NCBI RefSeq assembly: GCF_030272615.1
Contig: NC_081415.1
Location: 417,106,757 to 417,170,756, forward strand
From: Cryptomeria japonica
Taxonomy: Eukaryota > Streptophyta > Pinopsida > Cupressales > Cupressaceae
Reading direction: 5' to 3'
Length of the DNA: 64,000 nt
Below, one piece after another: positions 46,949 to 56,992 of this stretch; the stretch's first letter is position 1, and each line of letters begins with the position of its first letter. The notes beneath the pieces are model-generated. The model saw only the letters and a list, made by a program, of their open reading frames with translations. It was not told the DNA's origin and ran no database searches. Made by a program: the position numbers and the translations under genes.

Positions 46949-47239
46949 TGCTGACCTTCCTCAAGCAGTTAAGCTTATCTCAAAGGAACCTCACTCTGAT
47001 ACAAATTGTTGAATACACCACAAGACTAAGAGTGGGGGGGGAGTGAATTAGTTCAAACCTTAAAATAAATTACTGTAGCATCCTAAAATTGCAACACTTG
47101 CAATTTCGACTGCATTTCGGTCTTCACGATGGCGACGCAACACGCAACCTGAATGGAGACCCCGAAACCTGATTATGACACCAAAAACTGCATTTTCTTG
47201 CACCCTGGCCTGAACCTCCTTTGCACCCTGCTGTCCCGG

Positions 47240-47335
47240 GAGGTGGGACCAGAGCGCCCAGTGCCCTGGTCCTTCAGGACTAGGGCGCCCAGTGCCTTGG
47301 TCCTCCAGGACCATGGCGCCCAGCGCCCTGGTCCC
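47240..47335 (+). repeat. 31-bp tandem repeat in E 5' LTR
   Basis: Three units here; the 3' LTR (53,880-53,940) has two. The unit loss or gain explains exactly the 31-bp length difference of the LTRs. Confidence 0.85.
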
Positions 47336-47457
47336 TGGGTCCTATTTTGGGCCCGGTCTCTTTTGGACTTCGGGTCTTTATGTTTGCAAATTGGAAAATT
47401 ATCTTTCCTGGTCGGCCTAAGGTCAGGAAAATCAGTCTATCAGCCCTAATTGACAAG

Positions 47458-47465
47458 TATATAAA
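47458..47465 (+). promoter_or_regulatory. TATA box of the E 5' LTR
   Basis: TATATAAA, with the same sequence at 54,057-54,064 in the 3' LTR. Likely promoter of the E transcript. Confidence 0.65.
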
Positions 47466-47792
47466 CTACATTCTCCTCTTTCATTCGATATGATGGGAAA
47501 AAGCGTGGAAACTATACTCAAGCATTCAAGCATTCAAGCATTCCTTCAAGCAATTGATCATTTCAAGTCTCCATTCAAGGCTAAGTGTTGCATTCAAGAC
47601 AAGGATTCAACCATTGAAGAGGAGATCACATACTACATGCTATATACAACATACAACATACAACAAACAACAACATCTATACCTTCGCATATAAGGATAC
47701 AAACATCCTTACAACAAGGTATTAGTACTTGTTTTACATTACATACATTTATATTTACAGCAATTTCTCATTTCTTGGTTAATTCCAAAACC

Positions 47793-47817
47793 GGGGTTTG
47801 ACCTAAAGGCAAACCCC
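47793..47817 (+). other. GGGGTTTG/CAAACCCC hairpin in E LTR
   Basis: Eight perfect pairs around a nine-base loop; repeated at 54,392-54,416. The LTR of F has the same structure at 57,491-57,516 with an A-T pair in place of one G-C pair. Confidence 0.55.
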
Positions 47818-48352
47818 TAATCCCTAACCCCCCAATCGTCTTCGCTTTTCTATGTGTAGGTTGCAGGTACGTGGCTGAAATTGAAGATCTGGAATCCTTG
47901 TGCAGAGACGAACAGATCCCCCTTCGTTTCGCGGATTTTTCGGAGGACCGTGTGCACGCCGAGCGCCATCGTCCCGTCAACTTTTTCTCAAATTTGCAAG
48001 ACAGTGCCGTATCGACATTTTACTGCTAATTCCAGGTCCGCAGCTTCATCCTATATCCCTATCTCAGTTTATAAGCGAATCTTTGTCACTTTCTATGCAT
48101 TCCTAGCTTAATTCTTCTATCAACATTCTTTACAAAAGAGGGTAGCCTTGCTTTCTTAACCCTTGAAACACAATTAGCATCCAATCTTGCATTGTGTGGG
48201 ATTGGATCTTGTGGGTTTCAACCCCTCTTTTGAATGTAAAGTCTCTTCCCTAAGTGAAAACCATCAACCCTAGTGAATCTCCCTTCTCTCTCTTTGGAGT
48301 TGGAAGAGGGGAGAGCAACTAGGGTTCGATCTTGATTTTTCGCTTTACATTT

Positions 48353-48370
48353 TGGTGAACCCGACGTGAA
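48353..48370 (+). promoter_or_regulatory. Primer binding site of element E
   Basis: TGGTGAACCCGACGTGAA three bases after the LTR end. TGG start and length fit a tRNA 3' end complement; the tRNA was not assigned. Confidence 0.75.
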
Positions 48371-49530
48371 CATCCTTTCTGATTATTCATAGTTAGATCT
48401 GAAAATTGGATTCCTTGATTACATTTCTATGTTTGATCTTTTGCAAAATTTTAGAGGTTAATTGCATAAAAACCCTAAATTTTCTTTTTAAGTAATTAAA
48501 CTTGTGAAATGTTTAATTGTTAATCTTGTTTCAGATCTGCCCTTCTATTACAAATTATCAATTCATATTTATGCTTTAATTTTGAAAATTAAGTGGTTAA
48601 GTGTCAAAACCCTAATTTTTGAAACCCTCTTGATTCAACCTTTGTCCGACAATTTCACTAATCAAAACATTTCCAAATCAGCTGTAACTTTGGATTCCGC
48701 AATAAAATCATAATATCTTTCATCCCTGAAAATTTGGAAAAAAGTTGCGAGGACCGTGTGCACCCTAAGCGCCATCGTCCCCGACATTTTTTCCGAAATT
48801 TTGGGAGCTAGATCTTACTGTATTTTTCTGCTAAAATCCAGAATTTTGGCTGATTTTATCAATGTTAACACCTTCAAAATTACAGTCAAAGTTGGTCTAG
48901 CAATTGCTTGGATTGAGGCTTCTAATCATTCAAGAATTGTTGGAATTGAAATTTGTGTCAAAATTGTGTTTCTTACAGTCCTAAATCTGAAAAGTGTGTT
49001 ATCATTCATTCGAAATTTCAGTGCTTTATTCAAATTCTTGCAATTTGTGACTTTTGATATTAAGTGCTTAATTACAACAACTTTGATTTCCGCTTTCAAA
49101 ATTGAATTTTGCGTGAAATTGAGTCAATTTTCAAATTTCAAAACTTGCATTGCTTTTGGTATTCCCTCTAAAATCATAAAATTTAAAATTTCAGTTTCCC
49201 TCTCTTTTTCAAAATTCAAATTTTGCATTTTTCGACAATCTGGGTAGGGTTCAATTTTGAGATTGCAACTTTAATTTGGCCTATCTACAGATCGTAAAAT
49301 CACTCAATTTTTTCAGGTTAGCTGTAAAATCATCATAACTTTCATCCCTGCAAATTTTGAAAAAAGTTGCGAGGACCGTGTGCACTCCGAGCGCCACGGT
49401 CCCGGACATTTTTTCCGAAATTTCGGGAGATTGTCCTGATTGTATTTAACAGCTTAAATCTGGAAGATTGGCTGGTTTTACTGAAATTTGCTACCTTTAA
49501 AATTCAAAATCTTCTCTCTTTCTTTAGTGC
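48371..49530 (+). other. 5' leader of element E with internal duplications
   Basis: 1.16 kb. Two copies of a ~190-bp segment, about 48,680-48,890 and 49,320-49,510, each centred on GAGGACCGTGTGCAC. Their middle also matches the LTR at 47,942-48,050. The open frame at 48,756-49,247 has no domain and probably is incidental. TTTCTTTAG just before the gag ATG resembles a splice acceptor. Confidence 0.65.
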
Positions 49531-51522
49531 ATGAGTTTTACAACAATAAGCCCTAGCTACACTATTCCCGTTAGACGAAGCCTTAGAATTAAGTCCTTCC
49601 AAGGTTTAATTACTGAGGAGATGGAACCTAATTTGAATGGTCTTTTTAACGAGGACATGGGTAATTCCTCTAATCCTCTTAATGATGAAGAAGCTCTCCA
49701 TGAGGTTTCTGTAGAACAACTTTCAAAATTGGATAACCAATTTGATGATTTTCGACAATGGATGTCTCAAGAATACCCTGATAGTCAAGCTCTTCCTTTA
49801 ATTCAGGGTCTAAAACGTATGCTTCAAAGTGATAAGAATGGAATTGATATTTTGCGTGGTATTGCACACATTGTGGATTCGAATGTGATGCCCATGAAAA
49901 GTTGTGCCGAAACCTTAGGTTATACACAACCTCCTACTCAAGACAATCATTCTATTCCTTTGACGACTTCTAGTTTTACATCAAACATAATGACTACTTC
50001 AATACAAGACATTCCTCCTATGATCACTGGTCATGGGGGAAATCCCTCTTCTTCAATTAACCCTCTTCCTTCATTCAATCCAACTTCTTCATTCATTCCT
50101 TCAATGAGTGTTCCTATTATATCACCACAAATGAACATGACGCAAGGGGACAATTCATTTAACCCTTCCATTCCTCCTTGTAGTGTTCCTCCTTTCCAAT
50201 CATCTCCTATGACTAACTATCATAGTGTTCCACCACCTTACTCTCTACCTTCTTTCAATAACATAACACCTCCATCTCAATCTAACACGTCTAGTATGAA
50301 CTCTTCAACTGAAGCGACCATTAACAATCTTGCACAAACTGTCTCTTCTTTACAGCAACAAATTGCCTCTATGAATCAATCTAAGTTTAGTGTGCCCACA
50401 TTCGATGTTGCGAGCCCACTTTCTCTTGATATTGTTCGAGCTATTCCCCCTAAACATGTTGAAATTCCACATTTGGAGCTTTATAATGGTAAGGGTGATC
50501 CTCTAACACATGTTAAGACCTTTCAAACAATATGTACCGATTTTGCTTATGACCAAAGGTTGCTTGCAAAATTGTTTACTAGAACATTAAGAGACAAAGC
50601 CCTACAATGGTATTGCTCGTTGCCTTCCTATTCTATTACTTCTTTCGAACAACTTGCAAATGCTTTCATTCAACAATTTCAAAACAATATAAGTCCTAAA
50701 GTTACTTTGATTGATTTAATGCATTGTAAACAAGGTGTTAAAGAAAAAGTGACTGATTTCATTGGTAGATATAAGCATTTGTATGCTCAAATTTCTTTTC
50801 CAGTGCCTGACAATGATATTCAAAGAATCTTTATTTCTAATTTACAGAAAGATATTCGAGACAAACTCCTGTTTTCTGAGTTTACTTCTTTCCAACAGTT
50901 GTGCGCAACTCTTCACAATTATCAACTGACTGTGAGTCAAATGGAACAATCACATCCTATGACTCTGAGTGATAAGGGTGATAGTAGTCAACAACCATTT
51001 GGGAAGTTTAAACCGAACAGAGAGTCCATTAAAATCAATGAAAACATCATCAACAACAATGTGAATGCAGCATCAGGTGTGTCTCCTATTTCTAAGTTTT
51101 TCAAGAAAGAAAGAAAGTTTACTCCTTTGAATGAATCATTGCATAGTATTATGAATAAGTTATTGGAACAAAATGTGCTTACTCTTCCTCCTATAAGGCA
51201 AATTGATCCTGCAAAGATTAATTCACCCTATTTTGATAACAAATCTTTTTGTCAATTTCATCGTCAACCTGGGCATGATACTGAAAAATGTTTTGCTTTA
51301 AAGGGGAAAATTCAAGATTTGATTGATAATAATACTATCTTTGTTTCTGGTGTGAATGATAAAGGCAACACATCTGTAGCTCCTCCTAACCAAAATCTTC
51401 AGATTTTTACTGATCCATTGCCTTCTCATACCTCTAATGCAATTGATACTACTGATTCCTCTGTCTCACCTGATGATCTTGTGTCTATGACTCCGAATGT
51501 GATTAACTTTGTGGAGCAATAG
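49531..51522 (+). CDS. Gag of element E (663 aa)
   Basis: Capsid-nucleocapsid precursor. ATG at 49,531 opens a 663-codon frame. Residues 1-130 are acidic and helical; 130-260 are Pro/Ser/Asn-rich and probably disordered; 264-286 form a short coiled coil (NNLAQTVSSLQQQIASMN). Residues about 300-470 are the Retrotrans_gag core (LELYNGKGDPLTHVKTFQT, LFTRTLRDKALQWYCSLP, FIGRYKHLYAQISF). The variant knuckle CQFHRQPGHDTEKC is near 573-586. It ends at TAG 51,520-51,522, after which the same frame continues into protease. The TAG may be a C-to-T mutated CAG or a read-through stop; I cannot decide from sequence. The long intact frame suggests fairly recent activity. Confidence 0.88.
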   Translation: MSFTTISPSYTIPVRRSLRIKSFQGLITEEMEPNLNGLFNEDMGNSSNPLNDEEALHEVSVEQLSKLDNQFDDFRQWMSQEYPDSQALPLIQGLKRMLQSDKNGIDILRGIAHIVDSNVMPMKSCAETLGYTQPPTQDNHSIPLTTSSFTSNIMTTSIQDIPPMITGHGGNPSSSINPLPSFNPTSSFIPSMSVPIISPQMNMTQGDNSFNPSIPPCSVPPFQSSPMTNYHSVPPPYSLPSFNNITPPSQSNTSSMNSSTEATINNLAQTVSSLQQQIASMNQSKFSVPTFDVASPLSLDIVRAIPPKHVEIPHLELYNGKGDPLTHVKTFQTICTDFAYDQRLLAKLFTRTLRDKALQWYCSLPSYSITSFEQLANAFIQQFQNNISPKVTLIDLMHCKQGVKEKVTDFIGRYKHLYAQISFPVPDNDIQRIFISNLQKDIRDKLLFSEFTSFQQLCATLHNYQLTVSQMEQSHPMTLSDKGDSSQQPFGKFKPNRESIKINENIINNNVNAASGVSPISKFFKKERKFTPLNESLHSIMNKLLEQNVLTLPPIRQIDPAKINSPYFDNKSFCQFHRQPGHDTEKCFALKGKIQDLIDNNTIFVSGVNDKGNTSVAPPNQNLQIFTDPLPSHTSNAIDTTDSSVSPDDLVSMTPNVINFVEQ

Positions 51523-52581
51523 AAAATCCCTAAAGAACCTTCCATCACATTTGATTCCAGTGAAACTATCAGGGCACCTGATGGTCCTTTATATATAGTT
51601 GCAAAAGTCAAGAACACACCTTGCCATGGAGTGCTTATTGATCCTTCGTGTATGGTTAATGTCATTACTGAAGAATTTCTTTTTACTTTGCAATTGAATC
51701 AAGTGATCTATGACAAAACAGATGTGATTGTGAAATTATTTGATGCATTTTCTTCTCCTGCAATTGGTTCTATTACATTACCTATTGAGGTCCGTAACAA
51801 ATCCCTTGATGTGAACTTTGCTATTATTCCATCTTCTGAACAATTTCGTGTGAAGCTAGGCTATCCTTGGCTATCTTCCATGAAAGCTATTGCTTCTCCT
51901 ATTCACAAGTGTTTGAAATTTCCCCATAATGGTGAAGTTGTTACTGTCAATCATAGTCTCTTTAAACCAGCTGAGAGAACTTCTAGTGTTCCTATTGATT
52001 ATTTTTGGCCTAAACAATTCCAATCTCTTCCTCCGCGAAGTGATCATCTTTTTAAATCTTATCAAAAGTGGAAAACAGATATGATCCTGTCTCTAAGTGA
52101 ACCTAGAACACCCAAACTTGACATTCCTATCATCCTTGAGAAGGAAGTTCTTCCTTTGAAAGATAAAACTAATGTCTTTCCTCAAGAAGATTCCCAACCC
52201 ATTACTATGGATGTGACTATGTCTATATCTAATAAACTTCCTAAAAGTAGACCTATCCCTCCTCGTCATGATGGACTTGGTCTCCTTCCTAAACCAAATA
52301 TTCCTCCCTTATATGGAGCAGTTCCTCCTCCTTCCTTCTATAGAGAGAAGAGACCTTCCTCTTCTCCTATTGTCCAGCCTAAGAGACCACAACCTAAACA
52401 CCCAAGTGATAAGGATGAGAACATTCCTCCTCAATCTTCGCAACTTCCTACTAAGACTAGACGAAATCGTTCTGCACGTGAACGCCAGCGAAAGCGTCAT
52501 CTTAGAGCTCAGGCAGCTGCTTCTCAAACTTTGCAATCTCCAAAAACACCTTCAACAAGCATTATTCCATTTTCTCCTTAG
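51523..52581 (+). CDS. Protease-like and C-terminal segment of E, in frame after a TAG
   Basis: Continues gag's frame for 352 codons. The fold resembles the retropepsin region of A and B (LIDPSCMVNVITEEF, VKLGYPWLSSM, CLKFPHNGE), but the active site reads D-P-S instead of D-G-G or D-T-G, so catalysis is doubtful. The C-terminal half is Pro-rich and then basic (RRNRSARERQRKRHLR), possibly nucleic-acid binding. No independent start is evident; translation would need read-through of TAG 51,520. It ends at another TAG (52,579-52,581), again with open frame beyond. Confidence 0.65.
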   Translation, partial: KIPKEPSITFDSSETIRAPDGPLYIVAKVKNTPCHGVLIDPSCMVNVITEEFLFTLQLNQVIYDKTDVIVKLFDAFSSPAIGSITLPIEVRNKSLDVNFAIIPSSEQFRVKLGYPWLSSMKAIASPIHKCLKFPHNGEVVTVNHSLFKPAERTSSVPIDYFWPKQFQSLPPRSDHLFKSYQKWKTDMILSLSEPRTPKLDIPIILEKEVLPLKDKTNVFPQEDSQPITMDVTMSISNKLPKSRPIPPRHDGLGLLPKPNIPPLYGAVPPPSFYREKRPSSSPIVQPKRPQPKHPSDKDENIPPQSSQLPTKTRRNRSARERQRKRHLRAQAAASQTLQSPKTPSTSIIPFSP

Positions 52582-52968
52582 CCGACGATTGAGCCTAAAT
52601 CTCCACCGAAATCTCCTAAACATAAGATGCATGATGGTCTTGATCCTATGCGTGTTAAAGATCCTATTTTTATAAATCTTGATGATGATATAGATGAAAA
52701 TGTTATTCATGATGCAAATGTTACTCCTGTTCATTCTGATAGTGAATATGAACTTGTTGATATTGATAACCATTTATCTAATGAATTTTCTAAAGCACTT
52801 ATCCTAGCTCCTAGACAAGAACACCGTGGCTCGGAACATGAACATAGCCCTTGTTTGGATCTTGTGATAGCTCCATCTGCTGTGTTGGATGTTCCTCCTC
52901 TAGCGTGTTCCCTACCTTCCCGAAACATTGATCAGCAAGATCGGGGGGTAGATGACGTGCTAGACTAG
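52582..52968 (+). pseudogene. C-terminal extension of the E polyprotein frame
   Basis: Same frame, open from the second TAG to a final TAG at 52,966. Acidic (DDDIDENVIHDAN) and of unknown function. No pol motif. Confidence 0.5.
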
Positions 52969-53687
52969 TTTCATTAGCATAGCAGATTCTCTCCTCCTCT
53001 CTTTTGTTACTTCTTCTATGTGTTATTCTCATTCTTCTATTTGTTGTCCTTAGTGTTGTCTACTTGAGGATGATGCAAAGCATTGAGATCTCTTGGTCTC
53101 TCTCATGTTGACTCAAAAGACACATGTGTTCCCTTCTTCTAGGTGACCTTCCTTGATTGGGGAATGAAGAACAATTATGCATACATATGATATACATGAA
53201 TTATCATACAGCATACTGACCCCGAGGAAAGCGAAGTCACCTTGTGCTTTGTGTTTTGTGTCTATTATCCTTGGGCTTACCTTACACTTGGGGGCTAAAT
53301 CCTTGTGATAACGTGCTCCTTTCTCATTTCTTATATGTATCACTACCTTAAAGCAATCACCCCCGGTGAGGCGTGTGCGATCGCTTTAATGTAGGGGGGC
53401 ATACATCCCGTTCATATCTTTTCAAGATACTTGAGAATTTCTTGGCAAATTTAGCCTTGCCTTGAAAATTTTTGATATCTTTCTTGCATGACTCATAGTG
53501 AGGGAACCTTACTACTGACAGTCATGGTTCTCCCTCGTGATCTTCCCTTTTACTTTTTCAATCGAAGTCATAAGATCCTTAGTCCACTGGGGGCTTGGTG
53601 TATCTTGCCTCCTTGACATGGTGAAAGTCTTTCAATGTTGTTTCCTTGTACTTTACCGGAAGTATGAGCGTACGCTTATACTCTCGC
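52969..53687 (+). other. 3' non-coding region of element E
   Basis: No conserved frame. Its last ~600 bp is clearly related to 58,180-58,755 of element F on the opposite strand, including the words CTTAAAGCAATC, GCGATCGCTTTAA and GGGGGCTTGGTG. Confidence 0.7.
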
Positions 53688-53703
53688 TAAAGTGGGGGCT
53701 AAA
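53688..53703 (+). promoter_or_regulatory. Polypurine tract of element E
   Basis: TAAAGTGGGGGCTAAA directly before the 3' LTR; element F has AAAGTGGGGGCTAAA at the same place. Confidence 0.85.
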
Positions 53704-54948
53704 TGTAGCGTCCTAAAATTGCGACACTTGCAATTTTGACTGCATTTCGGTCTTCACGACGGCGACGCAACACGCAACCTGAATGGAGACCCCGAAACCT
53801 GATTATGACACCAAAAACTGCATTTTCTTGCACCTTGGCCTGAACCTCCTTTGCACCCTACTGTCCTGGGAGGTGGGACCAGAGCGCCCAGCGCCCTGGT
53901 CCCCCAGGACCATGGTGCCCAGCGCCCTGGTCCCTGGGTCCTATTTTGGGCCCGGTCTCTTTTGGACTTCGGGTCTTTATGTTTGCAAATCGGAAAATTA
54001 TCTTTCCTGGTCGGCCTAAGGTCGGGAAAATCAGTCTATCAGCCCTAATTGACAAGTATATAAACTACATTCTCCTCTTTCATTCGATATGATGGGAAAA
54101 AGTGTGGAAACTATACTCAAGCATTCAAGCATTCAAGCATTCCTTCAAGCAATTGATCATTTCAAGTCTCCATTCAAGGCTAAGTGTTGCATTCAAGACA
54201 AGGATTCAACCATTGAAGAGGAGATCACATACTACATGCTATATACAACATACAACATACAACAAACAACAACATCTATACCTTCGCATATAAGGATACA
54301 AACATCCTTACAACAAGGTATTAGTACTTGTTTTACATTACATACATTTACATTTACAGCAATTTCTCATTTCTTGGTTAATTCCAAAACCGGGGTTTGA
54401 CCTAAAGGCAAACCCCTAATCCCTAACCCCCCAATTGTCTTCGCTTTTCTATGTGTAGGTTATAGGTACGCGGCTGAAATTGAAGATCTGGAATCCTTGT
54501 GCAGAGATGAACAGATCCCCCTTCGTTTCGCGGATTTTTCGGAGGACCGTGTGCACGCCGAGCACCATCGTCCCGTCAACTTTTGCTCAAATTTGTAGGA
54601 CAACGCCGTATCGACATTTTACTGTTAATTCCAGGTCCGCGGCTTCATCCTATATCCCTATCTCAGTTTATAAGCGAATCTTTGTCACTTTCTATGCATT
54701 CCTAGCTTAATTCTTCTATCAACATTCTTTACAAAAGAGGGTAGCCTTGCTTTCTTAACCCTTGAAACACAATTAGCATCCAATCTTGCATTGTGTGGGA
54801 TTGGATCTTGTGGGTTTCAACCCCTCTTTTGAATGTAAAGTCTCTTCCCTAAGTGAAAACCATCAACCCTAGTGAATCTCCCTTCTCTCTCTTTGGAGTT
54901 GGAAGAGGGGAGAGCAACTAGGGTTCGATCGCGATTTTCCGCTTTACA
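53704..54948 (+). mobile_element. 3' LTR of element E
   Basis: 1,245 bp, TGTAGCGTCC...GCTTTACA. Two copies of the 31-bp unit. TATATAAA at 54,057-54,064. Followed by duplication ATTAC and the rest of the third D LTR. Confidence 0.95.
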
Positions 54949-56584
54949 ATTACTTATAATCCTTTTAAACTTGAAATCATAGTTAACTTATGTCTACAAT
55001 TTTGAATCAAGAAATTGCAAAGCACAACACACAAGAATATTAGATTTACATGGAAAAACCATGGTGAGAATCACACTCACAATAATGAATAACTAATTAC
55101 AATGTTTTAGGCTCAAGGCCAAGGAATCTCACTGTACCTAATTGGACTTGCAAAACTAAGGCGCACAACTTCGGGGAAACGTATAAGAGACTTGCATTGC
55201 ACAGACACACAATCTTAGAGCAAGGTATAAAGACTGCACAAGCTATCAAAGGACTCATTATATTTCAATAGGTACAATAAAATAATAAATTGAAACAAAA
55301 AAGGTCTTTTGATAATGAAATTATCCTTGAACCATTGTGTCAAGAAAATGATATCATGACAATGATACTTCATTGATTGTCTCAAAATACTAGATCATAC
55401 TAAAGATATGATCATCAAAGCTCAATATAGACTTAAAATTTCACTTTTTCTTCTACACACATGCTTGCATATCATTCTCATTCAATTCACAATAATCCAC
55501 TACACAATTCACAAATCTACATTTTCATTTATAGAAGGTTATACATTGAAACCCTCAACTAGGTTGGCCACAAACAAATATACATGAATTAAATAAATTT
55601 GACCAATTAGACCAAAAACACACAATGTGGTCCACTCTATGAGATAAAAGAGATCCTAATACATCACAACACATCTTACTAAGTTAGTTCCAATGAACCA
55701 CACACACTAACACTTCCTCCAAACTTGACATCAAATGTAATGCATAAAAAAATAATGAAGCATATTAACTAGTTGACCCAAAATCATCACCCAATGCAAA
55801 TTAATCCATGTAGATCTACACATGCCATAGTAAGATCCATATCAACATTCTAACTCAACCTCCAATACATATCCAGACCAAAAGAGTATGATCCAAATAA
55901 GATAAGTCAATTGAGTCATCTAGAGACCAACATAGCTAACAGAGCCAAACACAAAGCAACTTAACTTCACTTGCCAATCAAAACAACACCAGATATATTA
56001 ATTGGAACATTGCATACACCATATGAACATGTCCACTAATCCACAACACTTGAACCAACACAACAGAGTAATACAAATAATTCTTTGAGCTTGTCCTGGT
56101 AGACAACCTCAATGTCAGTAAATTGTCACAACCAACTTCATCACTTCAACAATCGAGGACATAAAAACATGATAGTGCAACATCCACATAATTCATATAT
56201 TATATCTAGAACTACAAGCCATCATCATCAAAAACCAGAGGAATGCAAAACATTCTTTCATAAGGACATTAAATACTCTTTCTTGCATATTATAACTTTC
56301 AATACTATAGCATTCCAAAAATACCTCATCCTTACTCAATATCACCAACAAACAACATCACAATATTTGAACACTCATTTCTGGACCATATATAGCTTCT
56401 ACACAACTAAATAAGTTTGACGTCAATGACAACATAACTCAATTTTCCAACACCAACATTATACCTAAGACAATAGGTAAAAGGGGGAGTGTACTCACAC
56501 CCCTTTTCTACTATAAGAGTAAAGAAGTGACTTTAGAAAATCTTGGGGTGAGTTGTTTCCCTAAGAAGGGACACTTAATAACCT

Positions 56585-56992
56585 ACTAACTATTTAGTAC
56601 TTTTCCACACTACTTTGTAATTCACTAAACATAATATTTATTTTGAAATTTAAATAAAGATTCCTAAATTAATTTTAAAATACCACAATAAAGCATAGAA
56701 AATGTATAGGAGGTATGTTGGACATATATTTGCATTGATGTCAAAGGTGTGATGAACAAGGAGTGTCAAAGAAGTGTCAACAAGTTGTTGTGATTGATGT
56801 CAAAGTATCTGAAATAATATAATTACTTGTCATGTCATATCAAACTTTTTTGTGGTGTATTTTAAGTTGCTATAGTATAATAGATTGCTATGAAGTTTCA
56901 ACCAATTGGAATATATTTGTAGTATCATATTTCATCTACTCTCATTATTGGAAGTGGTTTGGAAGTTTGATTCAGAATGTTTGAGGTTGTAA
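56585..56992. other. Unassigned flank between D copy 3 and F
   Basis: AT-rich, no frame or repeat recognised. It is the original DNA next to element D, and it also flanks F. Confidence 0.45.

Larger units (their letters stand above)
47074..48349 (+). mobile_element. 5' LTR of element E
   Basis: TGTAGCATCC...GCTTTACA, 1,276 bp. TATATAAA at 47,458-47,465. Three copies of a 31-bp GC-rich unit (GCGCCCAG(T/C)GCC(C/T)TGGTCC) at about 47,240-47,335. A GGGGTTTG/CAAACCCC hairpin at 47,793-47,817 and a GC-rich module at 47,942-47,975 are repeated elsewhere in E. Small open frames inside are not genes. Confidence 0.95.
47074..54948 (+). mobile_element. Non-autonomous Gypsy-type element E (gag and protease only)
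   Basis: LTRs 47,074-48,349 and 53,704-54,948, flanked by identical ATTAC (47,069-47,073; 54,949-54,953). Primer site, 1.2-kb leader, gag, protease-like segment, 0.7-kb non-coding 3' region and polypurine tract are present. No RT, RNase H or integrase motif exists between gag and the 3' LTR, so it must have relied on enzymes from elsewhere. LTRs differ at about 30 positions by eye, nearly all transitions, plus one 31-bp repeat unit. It resembles the plant TR-GAG class. Confidence 0.9.
47007..56458 (-). mobile_element. D LTR, copy 3, interrupted by element E
   Basis: Pieces 47,007-47,073 and 54,954-56,458 join at the ATTAC target site. Net length about 1,570 bp. Hairpin at 55,049-55,063 is shortened to CATGG-aaaaa-CCATG by loss of the inner tier. 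Followed by shared flank 56,459-56,584. Confidence 0.88.
42260..56584 (-). repeat. Tandem triplication of the 5' end of D plus flank
   Basis: Three units of about 2.14-2.16 kb, each holding gag start, primer site, full D LTR and ~125 bp of original flank: 42,260-44,402, 44,403-46,559 and 46,560-56,584 (the last enlarged by element E). Junctions share the six bases TAACCT, found both in the flank (56,579-56,584) and in gag (42,260-42,265). Only the last unit continues into different flank DNA. Confidence 0.88.

Noticed and set aside
47490-48111. Open frames inside the E LTR, also present in the 3' LTR
   Set aside because: Conserved only because the LTRs are recent duplicates; they cross the TATA-to-U5 region and have no domain.
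48756-49247. 163-codon frame in the leader of E
   Set aside because: Composed of AT-rich leader including the repeated module; no domain and no counterpart seen elsewhere.
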